The notes: generated from the letters alone by a model not told the origin. 64,000 bases of DNA from Metamycoplasma subdolum (GCF_033546815.1 NZ_CP137846.1:248001-312000), one strand, 5' to 3'. Positions 37,760-49,512 are shown, numbered from the stretch's first letter. Numbers and translations are program-made.

Positions 37760-39661
37760 CTACTTTTTTGTTCCTAAAATTTTTTCAGCAGTTAAGTGTT
37801 CTTTTTGATTTTCAACAACTTCATTTTCTGCGTTTAGCGATCTAAGATGATCTTGAATTTTCGCTTCATTTATCGTTTCAATATTAAAAGAAATTTCTTC
37901 AAGTGCTTTGAGATAATTTTCTTTAGTTGCTTTTGTTATTTTAGCTTCTTCAATCTTATGTTTCAGTTCATCTTTATTGTTTAATTTGAAATTATTATCG
38001 ATTACAAACATCAATAGTTCTCTACGCCTTTCTTCAAAATCACGTAACTTCACTTGTGACAACATATCTTTATATTTTTCAGCTAAAAGCGGTTCTCTTA
38101 GAAAGGTTAGAATAAGTTGAGAAATGATTTTGTTTCTTCCAAATTGTCTTATATTCTTGTTACTAAATTTTGAATCTTTTTTCTTAAAATCTAGATCTTC
38201 AATTGAAACAAAACCAGTAAAGCCTTTTTCAATTGGAGGTGGTGAAAAAATAGAGTCATCAAAATCGAAATTGTTCATAAATGAAGGAGTTTTTGGGAAA
38301 TCAGCACCTTCTTTTTTATTGAATCTATTAATAATTTGTTTGAATGAAGGATCACTTGGAAAGTTAGGTACTAAAAATTCACTTTCAAAGCTTCTATAAG
38401 TTTCTTCAGAAAGATAATTTTGTTTTAAAACTCTATCTTTAAAAAGTGCTCTTTCTTGATTTGTTAAATAGTATAAATACTCAAACATTTCTTGATAATT
38501 TTTTGTTCTTTGTTTTGCCAAAAGATTTTCAGATCCAATTATATATTCTTTAAAAAGATATTCGCTTGCATCTATTTTTGCACCAAGAATTTTGGTTAAA
38601 GTTTTACCTTCATCAATATTAAAAATTTCATCAGCGTCTTTAGTTAAATTATTAACAATTAAGTTAACTTTTAAATTAAATTTGCCAGCAAAAAATAATA
38701 TCATTTTTAAATTCTTTTTGGTTGCAATTTTACCTGCTTCATCACTATCAAAAAATAAATTTATTTGACAATTTTTGAATAATTCAAGATGCTCTTCTGT
38801 GAATGCAGTTCCCATAATCGCAACTACATTTTTAATACCAACTTTATGTAAAGCAATGCAATCAAATTGGCCTTCTACAAGATATACTTCTTTGCTATCA
38901 TTAATGAAAGGTTTTGCCTTAAAATAATTGAATAAAACTGATCCTTTTTTGAACACTGATGTTTCAGAACTATTTAAATATTTTGAGGTACTTTTTCCGG
39001 AAATATCTCTTCCAGAAAATGCAACAACATGTCCGTCTTTGTCCTTTATAGGAAACATCAATCTATCAACAAAAAAGTTGCCGGTGATATCTTTTGATGA
39101 AGTTAAACTTGATTTTAAAATATCTAAATCTGTGTAACTTTTTTGTTTTAAAAAATTATAAATTGACTCATCTTTTGGTGCAAAACCAAGTTCAAATTCT
39201 TTGATAAGTTCATGAGTGAGTTTTCTTTTTTCTAAAAACTTTTTAAGTTCATCGTTATTAATTTTTGCACTTATCATATGATATTGGAAAAACGTGTGAG
39301 CATCATTTTCAATATCAATAATTTGAAGTTGATCTTCAGTTAATTTGCTCCCTTTATCATATCTTTGTAAATAATTTGAGGCATCAACTCCAACTTTTTC
39401 AGCAAGATATTTTAAAGCTTCAATAGGTGTAATTTTTTTATAAAGTTCAATAAATTTAATTACGCTTCCACTCTTTTTGCAACCAAAACATGAGAATATA
39501 TTTTTTTCTGGGCTTACTGTGAATGATGGAGTTTTTTCGCCATGAAAAGGGCATAAACCTAAATAGTTTTTCCCTCTTTTTTGCATTTGTACAAATTCAG
39601 AAATAACTGACACTATGTCAGTTTTTTCCAAAACTAAAGTTCAAACGTTTTTCTGTTCCAT
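37760..39661 (-). CDS. dnaG: DNA primase
   Basis: Synthesises RNA primers for replication. The 633-residue protein has the N-terminal zinc ribbon CPFHGEKTPSF...FSCFGCKKSGSVI, the TOPRIM core with YLVEGQFDCIALHKVG and FFDSDEAGK, and a C-terminal DnaB-interacting region. The start is placed at ATG 39661, ten codons above the TTG at 39631. One TGA (Trp, NVWTLVLEK) lies between, and family proteins begin with such a short helix before the DIVSVIS segment. The Shine-Dalgarno is weak; translation is probably coupled to glyS (8-base gap). Confidence 0.95.
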
Positions 39662-39669
39662 CTATTTAC

Positions 39670-41046
39670 TTACTTTCTAAAATTTTCAAAATATGTTTTT
39701 AAATCGTTAATTGGGATACGTTTTTGTTCCATGCTGTCTCTTTCACGCACGGTGACAGTTTTATTTTCTAAAGTTTCAAAATCTACTGTGATTGCAAATT
39801 TAGTTCCAATTGCATCTTGCCTTCTATATCTTTTGCCAATTGAACCGGTTTCATCATAAATTAATCTCAAATCTGTTGTTTGTAAAAGAGAATCGTAGAT
39901 TTCCAAAGCTTCTTTGTTAAGTTTTTTCATTAATGGAAAAACTGCAACTTGATATGGTGAAATATTAAAATCTAGTTTTAAAACAATTCTGATATCATCT
40001 TTTGCAATTTCTTCTTCATTGTAAGCATCAATTAAAAGTGCTAAAAGCAGACGATCTAAACCAATTGAAGGTTCAATGCAATAAGGAATAACTTTACTTC
40101 CATCTTCTAAAAGATAATCAAGTTCAGTGTTTGAAAATTTTGAATGTTGAGTTAAATCGTAATTACCACGATTTGCAATTCCTAAAAGTTCGCCTCAACC
40201 AAAAGGAAATAAATATTCAATATCGCTTGTTCCCTTTGAGTAATGGCTTAGTTCTTCTTTTTCATGAGGTCTAATTCTAATATTTTCTTTTTTAAGACCT
40301 AAAAATTTAACAAAATCAGCACATTTTTTGATTCAGTATTTATAAAATTTGTCGCTTTCTTTTTCTAAACAGAAAAATTCAAGTTCCATTTGTTCAAATT
40401 CTCTTGTTCTAAAAATAAAATCACGTGGAGTAATTTCATTACGAAAACTTTTACCAATTTGCCCAATTCCAAAAGGAAGTTTTGCCCTTGTAGTTCTTGC
40501 TACATTTTTAAAGTTTACAAAAATTCCTTGTGCAGTTTCAGGACGTAAAAACGTATGACTTGCTTGTGTATCAATGGCTCCCATTTGAGTTTTAAACATT
40601 AAATTGAATGGTCTAATTTCGCCTCAATTAGTTTTGCTGCCGTCATATTCTTTAACTTTTTCTTTAATAATTTTTTCAAGTTCAGAAAGAGTGGATTTTT
40701 CAACATTAACTTCTGGAAACAAATCTTTAACGATATGATCCGCACGATAACGTTTTTGATTAACTTTATTTTCAATTAAAAAATCTGAAAAGTTGTCAAC
40801 ATGACCACTCGCTTTTCAAACATTAGGATTCATAATAATTTTTGAATCAATTTGAAAATTCTTTTCGCGAGTTATGAAATCTCTAATCCAGTATTTTTTA
40901 ATTTGGCTCATGATGTTGCAAGCCAAAGGTCCATAATCTCAAGTGTTGATTACACCACCATAAATCTCTGAGTTTTGATAAACAAAGCCTTGAGTTTTTA
41001 AATGATTGATTATTGTTTGAATATTTTTTTTCTGATTTTTAGACAC
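39670..41046 (-). CDS. glyS: Glycyl-tRNA synthetase (homodimeric type)
   Basis: Class II synthetase of the single-chain alpha2 type. The 458-residue protein is one frame through several TGA codons. It has [40 protein letters not shown]-like THTF/SHTF segment, [25 protein letters not shown] (motif 2), [16 protein letters not shown] (motif 3) and a C-terminal anticodon-binding domain. The start is GTG at 41046 with GAGGAG 7 bases upstream; no in-frame ATG exists before the conserved first helix. Confidence 0.94.
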
Positions 41047-41278
41047 AGGCAAACTCCTCAAAAAATCACTATCTTGTTAATAAATGATTATTTTATCACA
41101 AATTTATTAAAAGATTTAAATTTTTATAAATAAATTTAAGAATGTCTAAAAATCAATAATTTTAATTAGTTTTTTTACAAAAAATAACTTTATAAAAGCA
41201 AATTTTTGACTTTTTTGAACAAAAAAATCATATAAAATTTTGCTTAAAATTGCCTTTTCATTTTTCTAAGTAATTATG

Positions 41279-41284
41279 TATAAT
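41279..41284 (+). promoter_or_regulatory. -10 of ffh (leaderless)
   Basis: TATAAT ends 6 bases before the ATG at 41291; no Shine-Dalgarno. Confidence 0.6.
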
Positions 41285-41290
41285 TAAAAT

Positions 41291-42619
41291 ATGTTAGATT
41301 TTATACAAAAAAGAATGCAAAGATCAATGGAGAAAATTAATAAAAAAATCTCCATTACTGAAGAAGATATTTTAGAAGTTTTAAGAGAAGTAAAGTTAGC
41401 TTTATTAGAAGCTGACGTTAATTTAGAAGTTGTTAGAACTTTTACAAAACAAGTAAAAGAAAAAGCCTTAAGTTCACAAATTATTGGAAAACTTAATCAA
41501 TCACAAACATTTCTTAAAATTTTCAAAGATGAACTTACTAATATTCTTGGTAAGAAAACTCTTGATATTAAACTTAAAAATATTCCAACAAAAATCATGA
41601 TGGTTGGACTTCAAGGGTCAGGTAAAACTACAACCGCGGCAAAGTTGACTACATATTTTAAAAAGAAAAAACTATGTCAAAATCCACTTTTGGTTGGAGT
41701 TGACGTTTATAGGCCTGCCGCACGTGAACAATTAGAACAACTTGCAAAGCAAACTCAAACTCAGTTTTATTCAGAAACTCACAACGATCCTATAAAAATT
41801 GCAAAAAATGCAGTTGAAAAAGCTTATCAAAATAAAAATGATTTAATTATTATTGACACTGCGGGTCGTCTTTCAATTGATGAAGCATTAATGCAAGAAA
41901 TTAAAAACATTAAAAAAACAATTCACCCAGATTACATTTTATTAGTTGTAGATGCACTTTCAGGTCAAGATGTAATTAATGTTGCTAAAACTTTCCATGA
42001 AGAAGTTGAACTTGATGGAACAATTATTACCAAACTTGATTCAGATGCTCGTGGTGGTGCTGCACTTTCAATTGCTCATATTCTTCAAGTTCCAATTTGC
42101 TTTATTGGGGTTGGTGAAAAAATTAGCGGTCTTGAAGTTTTCCATCCTGATAGAATGGCAGATAGAATTTTGGGAATGGGTGACATGATGTCACTTATTG
42201 AAAAAGCCAAAGATGAAGTTGATGAAAAACTTATGAAAAAAATTGGCTACAAAATGCTTACTGGAAAATTTGATTTAGATGATTTAATGAATAGTTTAGA
42301 ACAAATAAAAAAGCTTGGAAAAATGCGTGGAATTTTAAAAATGATTCCAGGTTTGGCCAACAAAATTGACGATGAAAAAATTGAAGAAAGTGAAAAGAAA
42401 TTCAAAATTTATACTGTGTTAATTAATTCAATGACACAACAAGAAAAAAAGAGCCCTAAACTTCTAAAAAACGCCTCTAGAAAAGAAAGAATTCTAAAAG
42501 GAAGCGGAAGAAGTGCTCACGAATATAATTTACTAGTTGCTGACTTTGAAAGAATGTCAAAACAAATGAAAGAAGTTTCAGACGGCAAGCTAAAAATTGA
42601 TCCAAAAATGTTTAGTTAA
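41291..42619 (+). CDS. ffh: Signal recognition particle protein Ffh
   Basis: Binds signal sequences and SRP RNA and targets membrane proteins to SecYEG. The 442-residue GTPase has the N domain helices, G1 GLQGSGKTTTAAKL, DVYRPAAREQLEQL, G3 DTAGRLS, G4 TKLDSDARGGAAL, and a methionine-rich M domain with MRGILKMIPG and the RNA-binding RKERILKGSGRSAHEYNLL (family: R..Ri..GSG). No TGA codon interrupts it. It stands alone with a promoter directly at the ATG. Confidence 0.98.
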   Translation: MLDFIQKRMQRSMEKINKKISITEEDILEVLREVKLALLEADVNLEVVRTFTKQVKEKALSSQIIGKLNQSQTFLKIFKDELTNILGKKTLDIKLKNIPTKIMMVGLQGSGKTTTAAKLTTYFKKKKLCQNPLLVGVDVYRPAAREQLEQLAKQTQTQFYSETHNDPIKIAKNAVEKAYQNKNDLIIIDTAGRLSIDEALMQEIKNIKKTIHPDYILLVVDALSGQDVINVAKTFHEEVELDGTIITKLDSDARGGAALSIAHILQVPICFIGVGEKISGLEVFHPDRMADRILGMGDMMSLIEKAKDEVDEKLMKKIGYKMLTGKFDLDDLMNSLEQIKKLGKMRGILKMIPGLANKIDDEKIEESEKKFKIYTVLINSMTQQEKKSPKLLKNASRKERILKGSGRSAHEYNLLVADFERMSKQMKEVSDGKLKIDPKMFS

Positions 42620-42642
42620 AAAAAGGCCTTGCGGCTTTTTTA
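42619..42642 (+). terminator. Terminator after ffh
   Basis: AAAAAGGCC / GGCTTTTT (one G-U pair) with loop TTGC; the stop codon of the convergent SGNH-like gene (42640-42642) lies inside its T tract. Confidence 0.78.
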
Positions 42643-44787
42643 TATTTTATTTTCACGAATTATTCATTTAATTTTTAAAATTTTACGATAGATTTTAAAT
42701 GTTACAAAAAATATGTCTCTGAAGTCAACAAAGCTTTTTCATGAAAAGATTTTTTTGATTGGTTTTTTATTTAGAAGAACATCATAAAGATTTATTTTTT
42801 GTACTTTTTTAAGAAGTTTATTAAATGTTCTATTTAAATAAGCGGGGTTTTCTTTCAATGAGTAAAATATTGATTCAATAGTATTTCTTAAAGATTTGCT
42901 GACTTTTTCATCCAAATTTTTAAGTCTAACTAAACTAGTTATATTTTCAATAATAAAATCAATAGTTTGATTCATGTTTTCTGAATTAATTAATTCCAAA
43001 AATAGTTTGTCAAAAAGATAAATGATATTGTATTTATTTTTGGCAATTCAGTGTTTTCAGAGCTCGTCAAATGACTTTAGTTTTGCATATCCATATGAAT
43101 AAGTTGTAATTGAATCAACTATAAAATTTGCAAGTTCCTTAAATGTTTCCATGTTGGCAACAAATGTTTTGATTTTTAAATATTTTTGATTGATTTTTAA
43201 GTCAAACATAAATTCAAGAATGTCAGTAGTAGTTGCATCTTTTATAAATTTATCAATAATATTCTTAATAATGTCTTTATTATCTTGAATAACTTTTGCA
43301 TTAAAAAGTTGTTTAAAAACATCATAAGTTAAACTTTGCCTTGATTTAACAAGATCTATAAAAGTAGATCTAAAAAGTTGCAAATCAAGTTTTTTACCTC
43401 TATGGATTTCATCAATTATGGTTCTTTGCCATAAAAAAGTAAATTTTTCCAGCTTTCCATTTTTAAAAAAGCTTATAAAAAATTCTTTTGCATTTTTTTC
43501 ATCATTCAAGAATTTATAAACCTCATTTAATGATGGATATTTAGTTCTTTTCCTTAAAAATTTTGAGGACTTAAATCCTTCAATTATTACTTGAACATTC
43601 TCTTTAGAATATCAAATAAAAGATTCTAAAAAGGGAAGTATAGATAAATATGGAGATTTTAAGTCAACCAAAGCATGCTCAATATTGCTTATTGTTAAAA
43701 GATTATTGTTTTTGTTTACACCAAAAATTTCTTTAAAAATTTGTTGTGGTGCTTTATTTAAATTAAATATCTTTTTATTTGTTGATTGACTAAGCCAGTA
43801 ATTAATATTTTCAATATGATTTTTTATAAAAGTTTTGTCTTTAAAAAGTTCATTTAATTCATCCGAATTTAAAGTTAATTTTGTAAACAAATCGAAGGCA
43901 ACTTTTTTATAACCGTTTTCAGTCGGCCAAATTGAGAAAATGTTTTCTGCTAAAAAAGTAATATGATTTTTTCAAAAAATTTCGTCGCAAACATTAACAA
44001 AATTTACTTCATTAATTTGTTTTGATGCTTTGTTTAATGACATGTTTAACTTTGATAAAAAGTAGTCAATAATGGTTTTGTTTTCTTCTTCATAAATTGG
44101 AAAAAAACTATTGAAAATATCATCAAAATATATCAAAGGTTTTACGTAAGAAACCAATACAATTTTTGCTGAAGTTATTGAACGCAATTTTTTTAAAAAA
44201 TTACTTAAGTCAAGAGTTAATTTAGAAAAAAGTGTGTCAAGATTTTTAACAATCTCAACTCAACCTTCTTTTTCTTTATTCCCACTTTCAATGTATTGTC
44301 TAAATCTATCATATGGAAGATTAAAAATTAAATCATTAAATCCTAAACTTACAGTAATAAAATTAGCCTCTTTTATTTTTTCACTAACAACTTTGAAATC
44401 ATCATTTTCAACATTTCAGTTTTTAAAATATGAAGTAAAAAAGTTTTTGAATGGGTTCAAACTATTTCAGTCCAGTGCTTGAATAAAATCAAGTTTTTCT
44501 GATTGATTTAATAACATTTTATGATTATTTTCAATTAAAGAATCTCAAAATTTTACGTTGCTTGTACACATTGAAAAGTTGTCAAAGCTTTCAAGTTCAA
44601 GGTCAGTTTGGTTTTGAATAAGTGATGCTAAAAATGAGGGATAACCAAGTCCAACAACTCTTCCTTCAACAGTTTTTTTACCGTTTGCAAAAAACCCAAA
44701 TTTAGTATTATACCCTGCAGAAAAATCGTCGCCAATAGCAACATATTTGATTTTTTTTGGTTTTGAATTTGTTTCTAATTTTTCCAT
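42640..44787 (-). CDS. SGNH/GDSL-hydrolase-like protein with substituted catalytic residues and a large helical C-terminal region
   Basis: A single 715-residue frame, checked through many TGA codons. The N terminus resembles an SGNH hydrolase: KYVAIGDDFSAGYN aligns with the block-I 'AIGDSxxAG', and VSLGFNDLIF with block III 'GxND'. The block-V position reads FSIWPTENGYKKVA where active enzymes have DxxHP. The nucleophilic Ser of GDS is Asp21 (codon GAT), and the catalytic Asp and His are replaced by Phe and Trp. The fold is likely but the hydrolase triad is missing. Residues from about 280 on are helical, Asn/Lys/Phe-rich, and unrecognised. No signal peptide. It starts 6 bases after rbgA, so it is in that transcription unit. 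Confidence 0.7.
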
Positions 44788-44793
44788 ATCTAC

Positions 44794-45615
44794 CTAATCA
44801 TAAATGACGTTAGTTAAATTGCTAAAATAATTGATGAGATTATTTGCAGATTTATTAAAATCTAACTCATTCCCTTTTAATAAAAAGTTTGAATTTTTAG
44901 CGTGTTCGTAAATTTGCTCATATATTTCTTCTTCAGAAAATGAAGGTTTTAATTTTATTTCTTCAATTTTTTCTGGGAAATATTTTGAAACAACTTTATA
45001 AATTTCTACAATAAATTCATTTAGTGAAATTGCATCTTTGCTAATTGAACCAACTAAGGCAAGTTTTGGCCCAATATCACCTTCTATTTTTGGCATAAGA
45101 AGTCCCGGCGTATCTAAAAGCATGTAATTTTTGCAGTTTATTCATTGTTCACTTCTAGTAACTCCTGCCATTGCTCCAACTTTTGCAACTTTAGATTTTT
45201 TAAGTAAATTTATTAAAGTTGATTTTCCAACATTTGGCATTCCTACAACAACGCATTTTAAAGGTGGAGTAAGTTTGTTTTTTAAATCATTTCTCTTTTT
45301 TGATTCTAAATAGTATTTATTAATTATTGAATTTATTTTGGCAAATGCATCCTTAGATTTTAAATTAGTAAGAATTACTTCGCCTTTTTCTTTATATTGA
45401 TTTGTTATTTGTTTAAGTCTTGTTAAATTAGTTAAATCAATCTTGTTGAAAATGAATAAAATCTTTTTATTTTTTGCAATTTCAAAAATTTCAGGATTAA
45501 AAGAAGAAAGGGGAAGACGAGAATCTAACAAAATTATAAAAAGATCAAAAAGTTTTTGCTTTTCTTTTAATAGTCTAAATTGTTTGGCCATATGGCCCGG
45601 AAATCAATTTATCAT
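44794..45615 (-). CDS. rbgA: Ribosome biogenesis GTPase YlqF/RbgA
   Basis: Circularly permuted GTPase acting late in 50S assembly. The 273-residue protein starts MINWFPGHMAKQFR, the family N terminus, only if the TGA is read as Trp. Motif order is permuted: G4 FNKIDLT comes before G1 GMPNVGKSTLINLL, G2 around GVTRS, and G3 DTPG. A second TGA (EQWINCKNYMLLDTPG) joins the two halves. GGAG precedes the ATG at 45615. Confidence 0.94.
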
Positions 45616-45646
45616 TTCTTCTCCTTTCTTTAATTAAATAAATAAA

Positions 45647-46168
45647 TTATTTCAAGATGAAATCTTTTCCTTTTTGAACTTCAAATTCACTTAATCCTTC
45701 AAATTTGAGTTGCCTTAAAATTTCAAAGATAACTATTGAAACTGAGTTTGCAAGGTTTAAACTACGGCAAGATCCGTTCATTGGAATTCGCAAGCAATTT
45801 TTAATCTTCTTTTGCATTATAGTTTTAGGAATTCCTGTACTTTCAGCACCAAACATTACTCAAATTTCGCCAGATTTTTTATTTTCTTTTTGAAAATTTA
45901 CTTTCGTATAATTTTTAAGACCATAGCGAGTTATATAAAAGATATTCTTATCTTTATATTTTTTAAAGAAAGCATCATAATTTGTATGAATTTCATGAGG
46001 AACTTCGCTCAAAAGATGACCAGCACCATTTCTTTTAAGTCAATGTGGATGTAAATCAAAACCAGTTGGTTTAATTATGTGCAATTTTGAATTTGTGGCA
46101 AAGGTGGTTCTAATAATATTTGCAGTATTGCCATTTATTTCTGGCTGATATAAAATAATGTTAATCAT
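45647..46168 (-). CDS. trmL: tRNA (cytidine/uridine34-2'-O)-methyltransferase
   Basis: SPOUT methyltransferase modifying the wobble base of some tRNA-Leu species. The 173-residue protein starts MINIILYQPEINGNTANIIRT, like TrmL, and has LIKPTGFDLHPHWLKRNGAGH, FGAESTGIP, RIPMNGSCRSLNLANSVSI. Two ATGs adjoin (46171 and 46168). The second is chosen because it matches the family start and lies 7 bases after AAGGAG, which itself overlaps the nadE stop. Two TGA (Trp) codons are read through. Confidence 0.92.
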
Positions 46169-46178
46169 CATTTACTCC

Positions 46179-46946
46179 TTATTTTAATTTGGGACCTTTA
46201 GGAATTAATTCACGTTTATGATTTGAAATTTTATGCAAATATTCAATTCTTTCGCTGGTTTTATTACTTACTAAATTTTTATCAAGTTTTCATTTTTCAA
46301 ACTCTTCATAAGTAAAGCCAAGTTCAATTTCATCATATTGCTTTTTATATAAATTAGCTGATGGATGTTTTTCAATGATTTCTTTTGGCACACTTAAAAG
46401 ATTAGCTAAAACATACACTTCAGATTTTTTCAAATTAGCAAATGGTAAAAGATCACATCCGCCATCTCCATACTTTGTAAAATAACCTAAAAAATACTCA
46501 TCAAAATTATCAGTTCCTAAAACCAAAGTATTTTTTTCTTGGCTTTTAGCATAAAGAGATGCCATAAAAAATCTTGATTTTAAATTAGCAATAACTTTTT
46601 TATTTTTCACCTTTAAATCTTTAGTTAATTTATCAAAACTTTCAGTCAATTCAATTATTTTAATTTTATGATTCAATGTTTTTTCAAGTTTTTTAACATG
46701 ATTTTCAGTAACTAAATCTTCGCCGGTTTTGAAGTAATAAAAATAAGCATTTTCAGCAAATATACGCGAGCAAAGACAAGCAAGTGTGGCAGAATCTACA
46801 CCTCCACTAATTCCCAAAGTTATGCCTGAAGAAAAAGATGATGCAACTTTTTGTTTAAGTCAAGTTGAGAGTTTGGAAATTAAATTTTGATAAATTTTTT
46901 GCTCTTTTTTTGTAAGTGATTTGTATTTAAAATTCTCTTTTTTCAT
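46179..46946 (-). CDS. nadE: NAD synthetase
   Basis: Amidates nicotinate adenine dinucleotide to NAD using ammonia. The 255-residue protein has the PP-loop GISGGVDSATLACL, TDNFDEYFLGYFTKYGDGGCDLLPFANLKKSEVY and the C-terminal ELGFTYEEFEKW, all typical. It lacks a glutaminase domain, so it uses free ammonia. One TGA near each end is read as Trp. It is the first gene of nadE-trmL-(gap)-rbgA-SGNH on the minus strand. Confidence 0.94.
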
Positions 46947-46988
46947 ATTAGATATTTTAGCAAATTATATAGAGATGTGGCCTGAAAA

Positions 46989-47107
46989 TGAGACTTTTAA
47001 AATGACTTATTAATTAATTTAATAATTAATAAAAATTTTTGAAAGTCTCAAAATTTAAAAAAATAAGAAATTTTGCTTCAAAATAAAAATGCCTACCTGT
47101 GTAGGCA
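46989..47107. repeat. Two inverted repeats in the divergent gap between nadE and the 47120 gene
   Basis: TGAGACTTT (46989-46997) and AAAGTCTCA (47042-47050) enclose 44 A/T-only-like bases. Then TGCCTAC / GTAGGCA (47090-47096, 47101-47107) forms a G+C-rich hairpin with a 4-base loop. On the minus strand that hairpin is followed by TTTTTATTTT, like a terminator, although no minus gene ends there; on the plus strand it lies 13 bases before the ATG at 47120. Confidence 0.55.
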
Positions 47108-47119
47108 GAAAAGAGTAAC

Positions 47120-48353
47120 ATGGCGAAATGAATTACTTCCGATTACTATTTAAGATATTTAGTTAATTTAAAATGCAATTCGACATCACCATTGGAAAAC
47201 TGCAAAAGTTTAATCAAGACAAACGTTGATTACTCTTAGTCAAACACAGCGATCAGATTATTGAACAATTAACCCGCACAATTTCTGAGTTAAAGCACAA
47301 AAAGTAGCATTAATTAGAAAAGCTAAGAAAAGGCCTGATAGATACTACTATTCTGATTTAACTGAGTTAAACCAAAATCCTATTTTAATTAATTTTGAGC
47401 GAAAGGAAGGCATCACCTTCGCTCAAGCAATAGTACACAAAAAGTTTGTAACACGAAAGAAAAACTCGAATGAAGAACCATGAAATTTAGCCTTCACAAT
47501 CGATGGTAAAAAATTTGATAGTTGTTATAAAGATGAAGATTACTATATTTTCAAATTTTCTCTTTATGATAAATATATTTTCGAAATTGAATCAGTGTTT
47601 TTTGACAATACTTTCACAATTGAAAGTGGTCACGAACGTGAAGGATTTTTAAAACTAAAAGTTGACTTTAAATTAAATAAAACTTTTGATGAAATGACTC
47701 TTTATAGTCGAAATAAAATTGCAATAAAATATGTGGATAAATTTACACTTAGATTAGATGAAGATTTACTAAATGAAACTAGTGCAAAAAATAACTTTAA
47801 TTTTAAGATGTTAACTTTAGATTTTAAAATGCTTCCTTATAAACAAAATGAACCTTATTTTAATATTTTAGAAGCAGAAGTTTATGATGAAGAATCAATT
47901 GATTTAACTCAAAAATACAAACTTTTAAAACAAAAACTTTTAACCAAAAGAATATATTTAGTTGATAAAAAAACTGGCAGAAAATTTGCCCTCACTCCAA
48001 ACATTGATCAAGACTTAAAAAACAAAAAATTAAGAGTAAAATTTCATTTCAATAAATCTTACTATTTTGACAAGCAAGCTAGAGATTTTGTCGAAAGTCA
48101 AAGTGTAGCATCTTATGAAAAAGGATTAAGATTTCCTGCTAATTTTTCAGGTAAATATGACTTTGAAATTGAAATACAAAGTTTAAATGATGGAATAGAT
48201 AAAACAATTAAGATGCCTATTAATATACCAATTGCCCTTTTAGATAAAAATAGTGGTCTTATCAAATTAAAATTGCAAAATATTAGTAAGAAGTTGGATG
48301 AAAAGCAAGGTAAATGAAAGGAAATTAAACTAAATGCTACCAGTTCAAATTAG
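47120..48353 (+). pseudogene. Paralogue A of the 48334 gene, interrupted by one frameshift
   Basis: The open frame from 47214 to TAG 48351-48353 (with TGA = Trp) has no ATG for its first 380 bases. Its N terminus is found in another frame: ATG 47120 gives KWITSDYYLRYLVNLK, which matches the N terminus of the neighbouring gene (EWIQQNEYLLKILKVK), and runs to a stop TAG at 47237. Removing one T around 47234-47237 joins the two frames into about 410 residues. So it is a single gene with a +1 frameshift: mutation, sequencing error or, less likely, recoding. The protein is Lys/Phe/Asp-rich, mostly beta-like, without signal or membrane segments. Function unknown. Confidence 0.6.
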
Positions 48354-49512
48354 TGCTAGTGAAACGGAAACATTTCAAGAAGAATGAATTCAACAAAATG
48401 AATATCTTCTTAAGATCTTAAAAGTTAAACATCCTATTGAAAACCATAATCCGGCTAAATTTTATAGACAAGTTAAAAAGAGGCAAACTGTATTTTTTGA
48501 AGTTAAAAAGAGAGAATTTGATGATCATGAAATAAGTATTTATATGCATAAAGACTATATTTATGGCGAAGTGAATATTTTTAAAAAATGTTTTCAATTC
48601 AAAATAAATGGAAGCAATCAAAATTATGAAATTGAATTAAATAATTATAAATATGGAAAAGATTATGTAAGAATTTATACAAATATAAAACGCTTTACAA
48701 AGAGAAAAGAAAACAATATTGATTTTAGATATGTTTATAGTAGAAGGCAATCAAAATACAATTTAGCATGAGCTTTCACATGCCAAGTGGAATCAAATAT
48801 GATAAAAAACTCTGAAGTTTCAACCAAGAATTTTCAAACAGGAAAATCAGTTTATAAATTTCAAGATTATTCTATATTATTAGTCAAATTTGATGAAAAC
48901 TTAATGGAAACACCTTTAGTTAATAATAAAGCAAACCCAGAATATTTTTGACAAGAAAATATCTATACAAAATTCATTTTTTCAACAATTAAAAGCAATG
49001 AATTTTGAACCCCTGCTTTAACACAATTTACTTATTTACAAGATGCAAGTAGAAAAGATGCAAGTATATTTCCTGCAGAATTTACAATATTTGAACCTCA
49101 CAATATTTATATAATCAATGGAAGGTCAAAAGAAAGTGTTGAGTTTGATAAAATTTCTGAAAAAGTCAAAGACAATATGCTTGTTCAAACTTACAATCCT
49201 GCAATCAAAATGCGTTATGATGAAAAAGCTAGAGAATTTGTAATTGATGAAAATGGAACTTTACCTTATCACTTACCATTACGTTATAGCGGTAATATTT
49301 CAAATAGTTTTTTACTTTCTGATAAAACAAATAGAGATTGAGTTGAATTAAATTATTCACAATTAATAAAAAAACCTATTTTTGATAAATACACCGGTCA
49401 AATTAAATTAGAAATGAAAAATTTAAAATTTACTAACGAAACAAAAGATAAACTTTTCACAAACTTTGATAGTCTGCATAGTTTTAATGTGAGTGAATTG
49501 AAAAAAATATAA
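48334..49512 (+). CDS. Paralogue B, conserved-looking protein of unknown function
   Basis: A 392-residue protein starting at ATG 48334 behind GAAAGGAAATT and overlapping paralogue A by 20 bases in another frame. Many TGA (Trp) codons are read through. The overall pattern (repeated short strands with Lys, Tyr and Phe; segments such as FDKYTGQIKLEMKNLK and LDKNSGLIKLKLQNIS shared by the two paralogues at the C terminus) shows that A and B arose by tandem duplication. No signal peptide, membrane helix or catalytic motif is seen. A terminator follows. Confidence 0.75.

Noticed and set aside
47230-47240. Programmed +1 frameshift in paralogue A
   Set aside because: The sequence TCT TAG T lacks a slippery P-site codon; a simple insertion or sequencing error is more likely.
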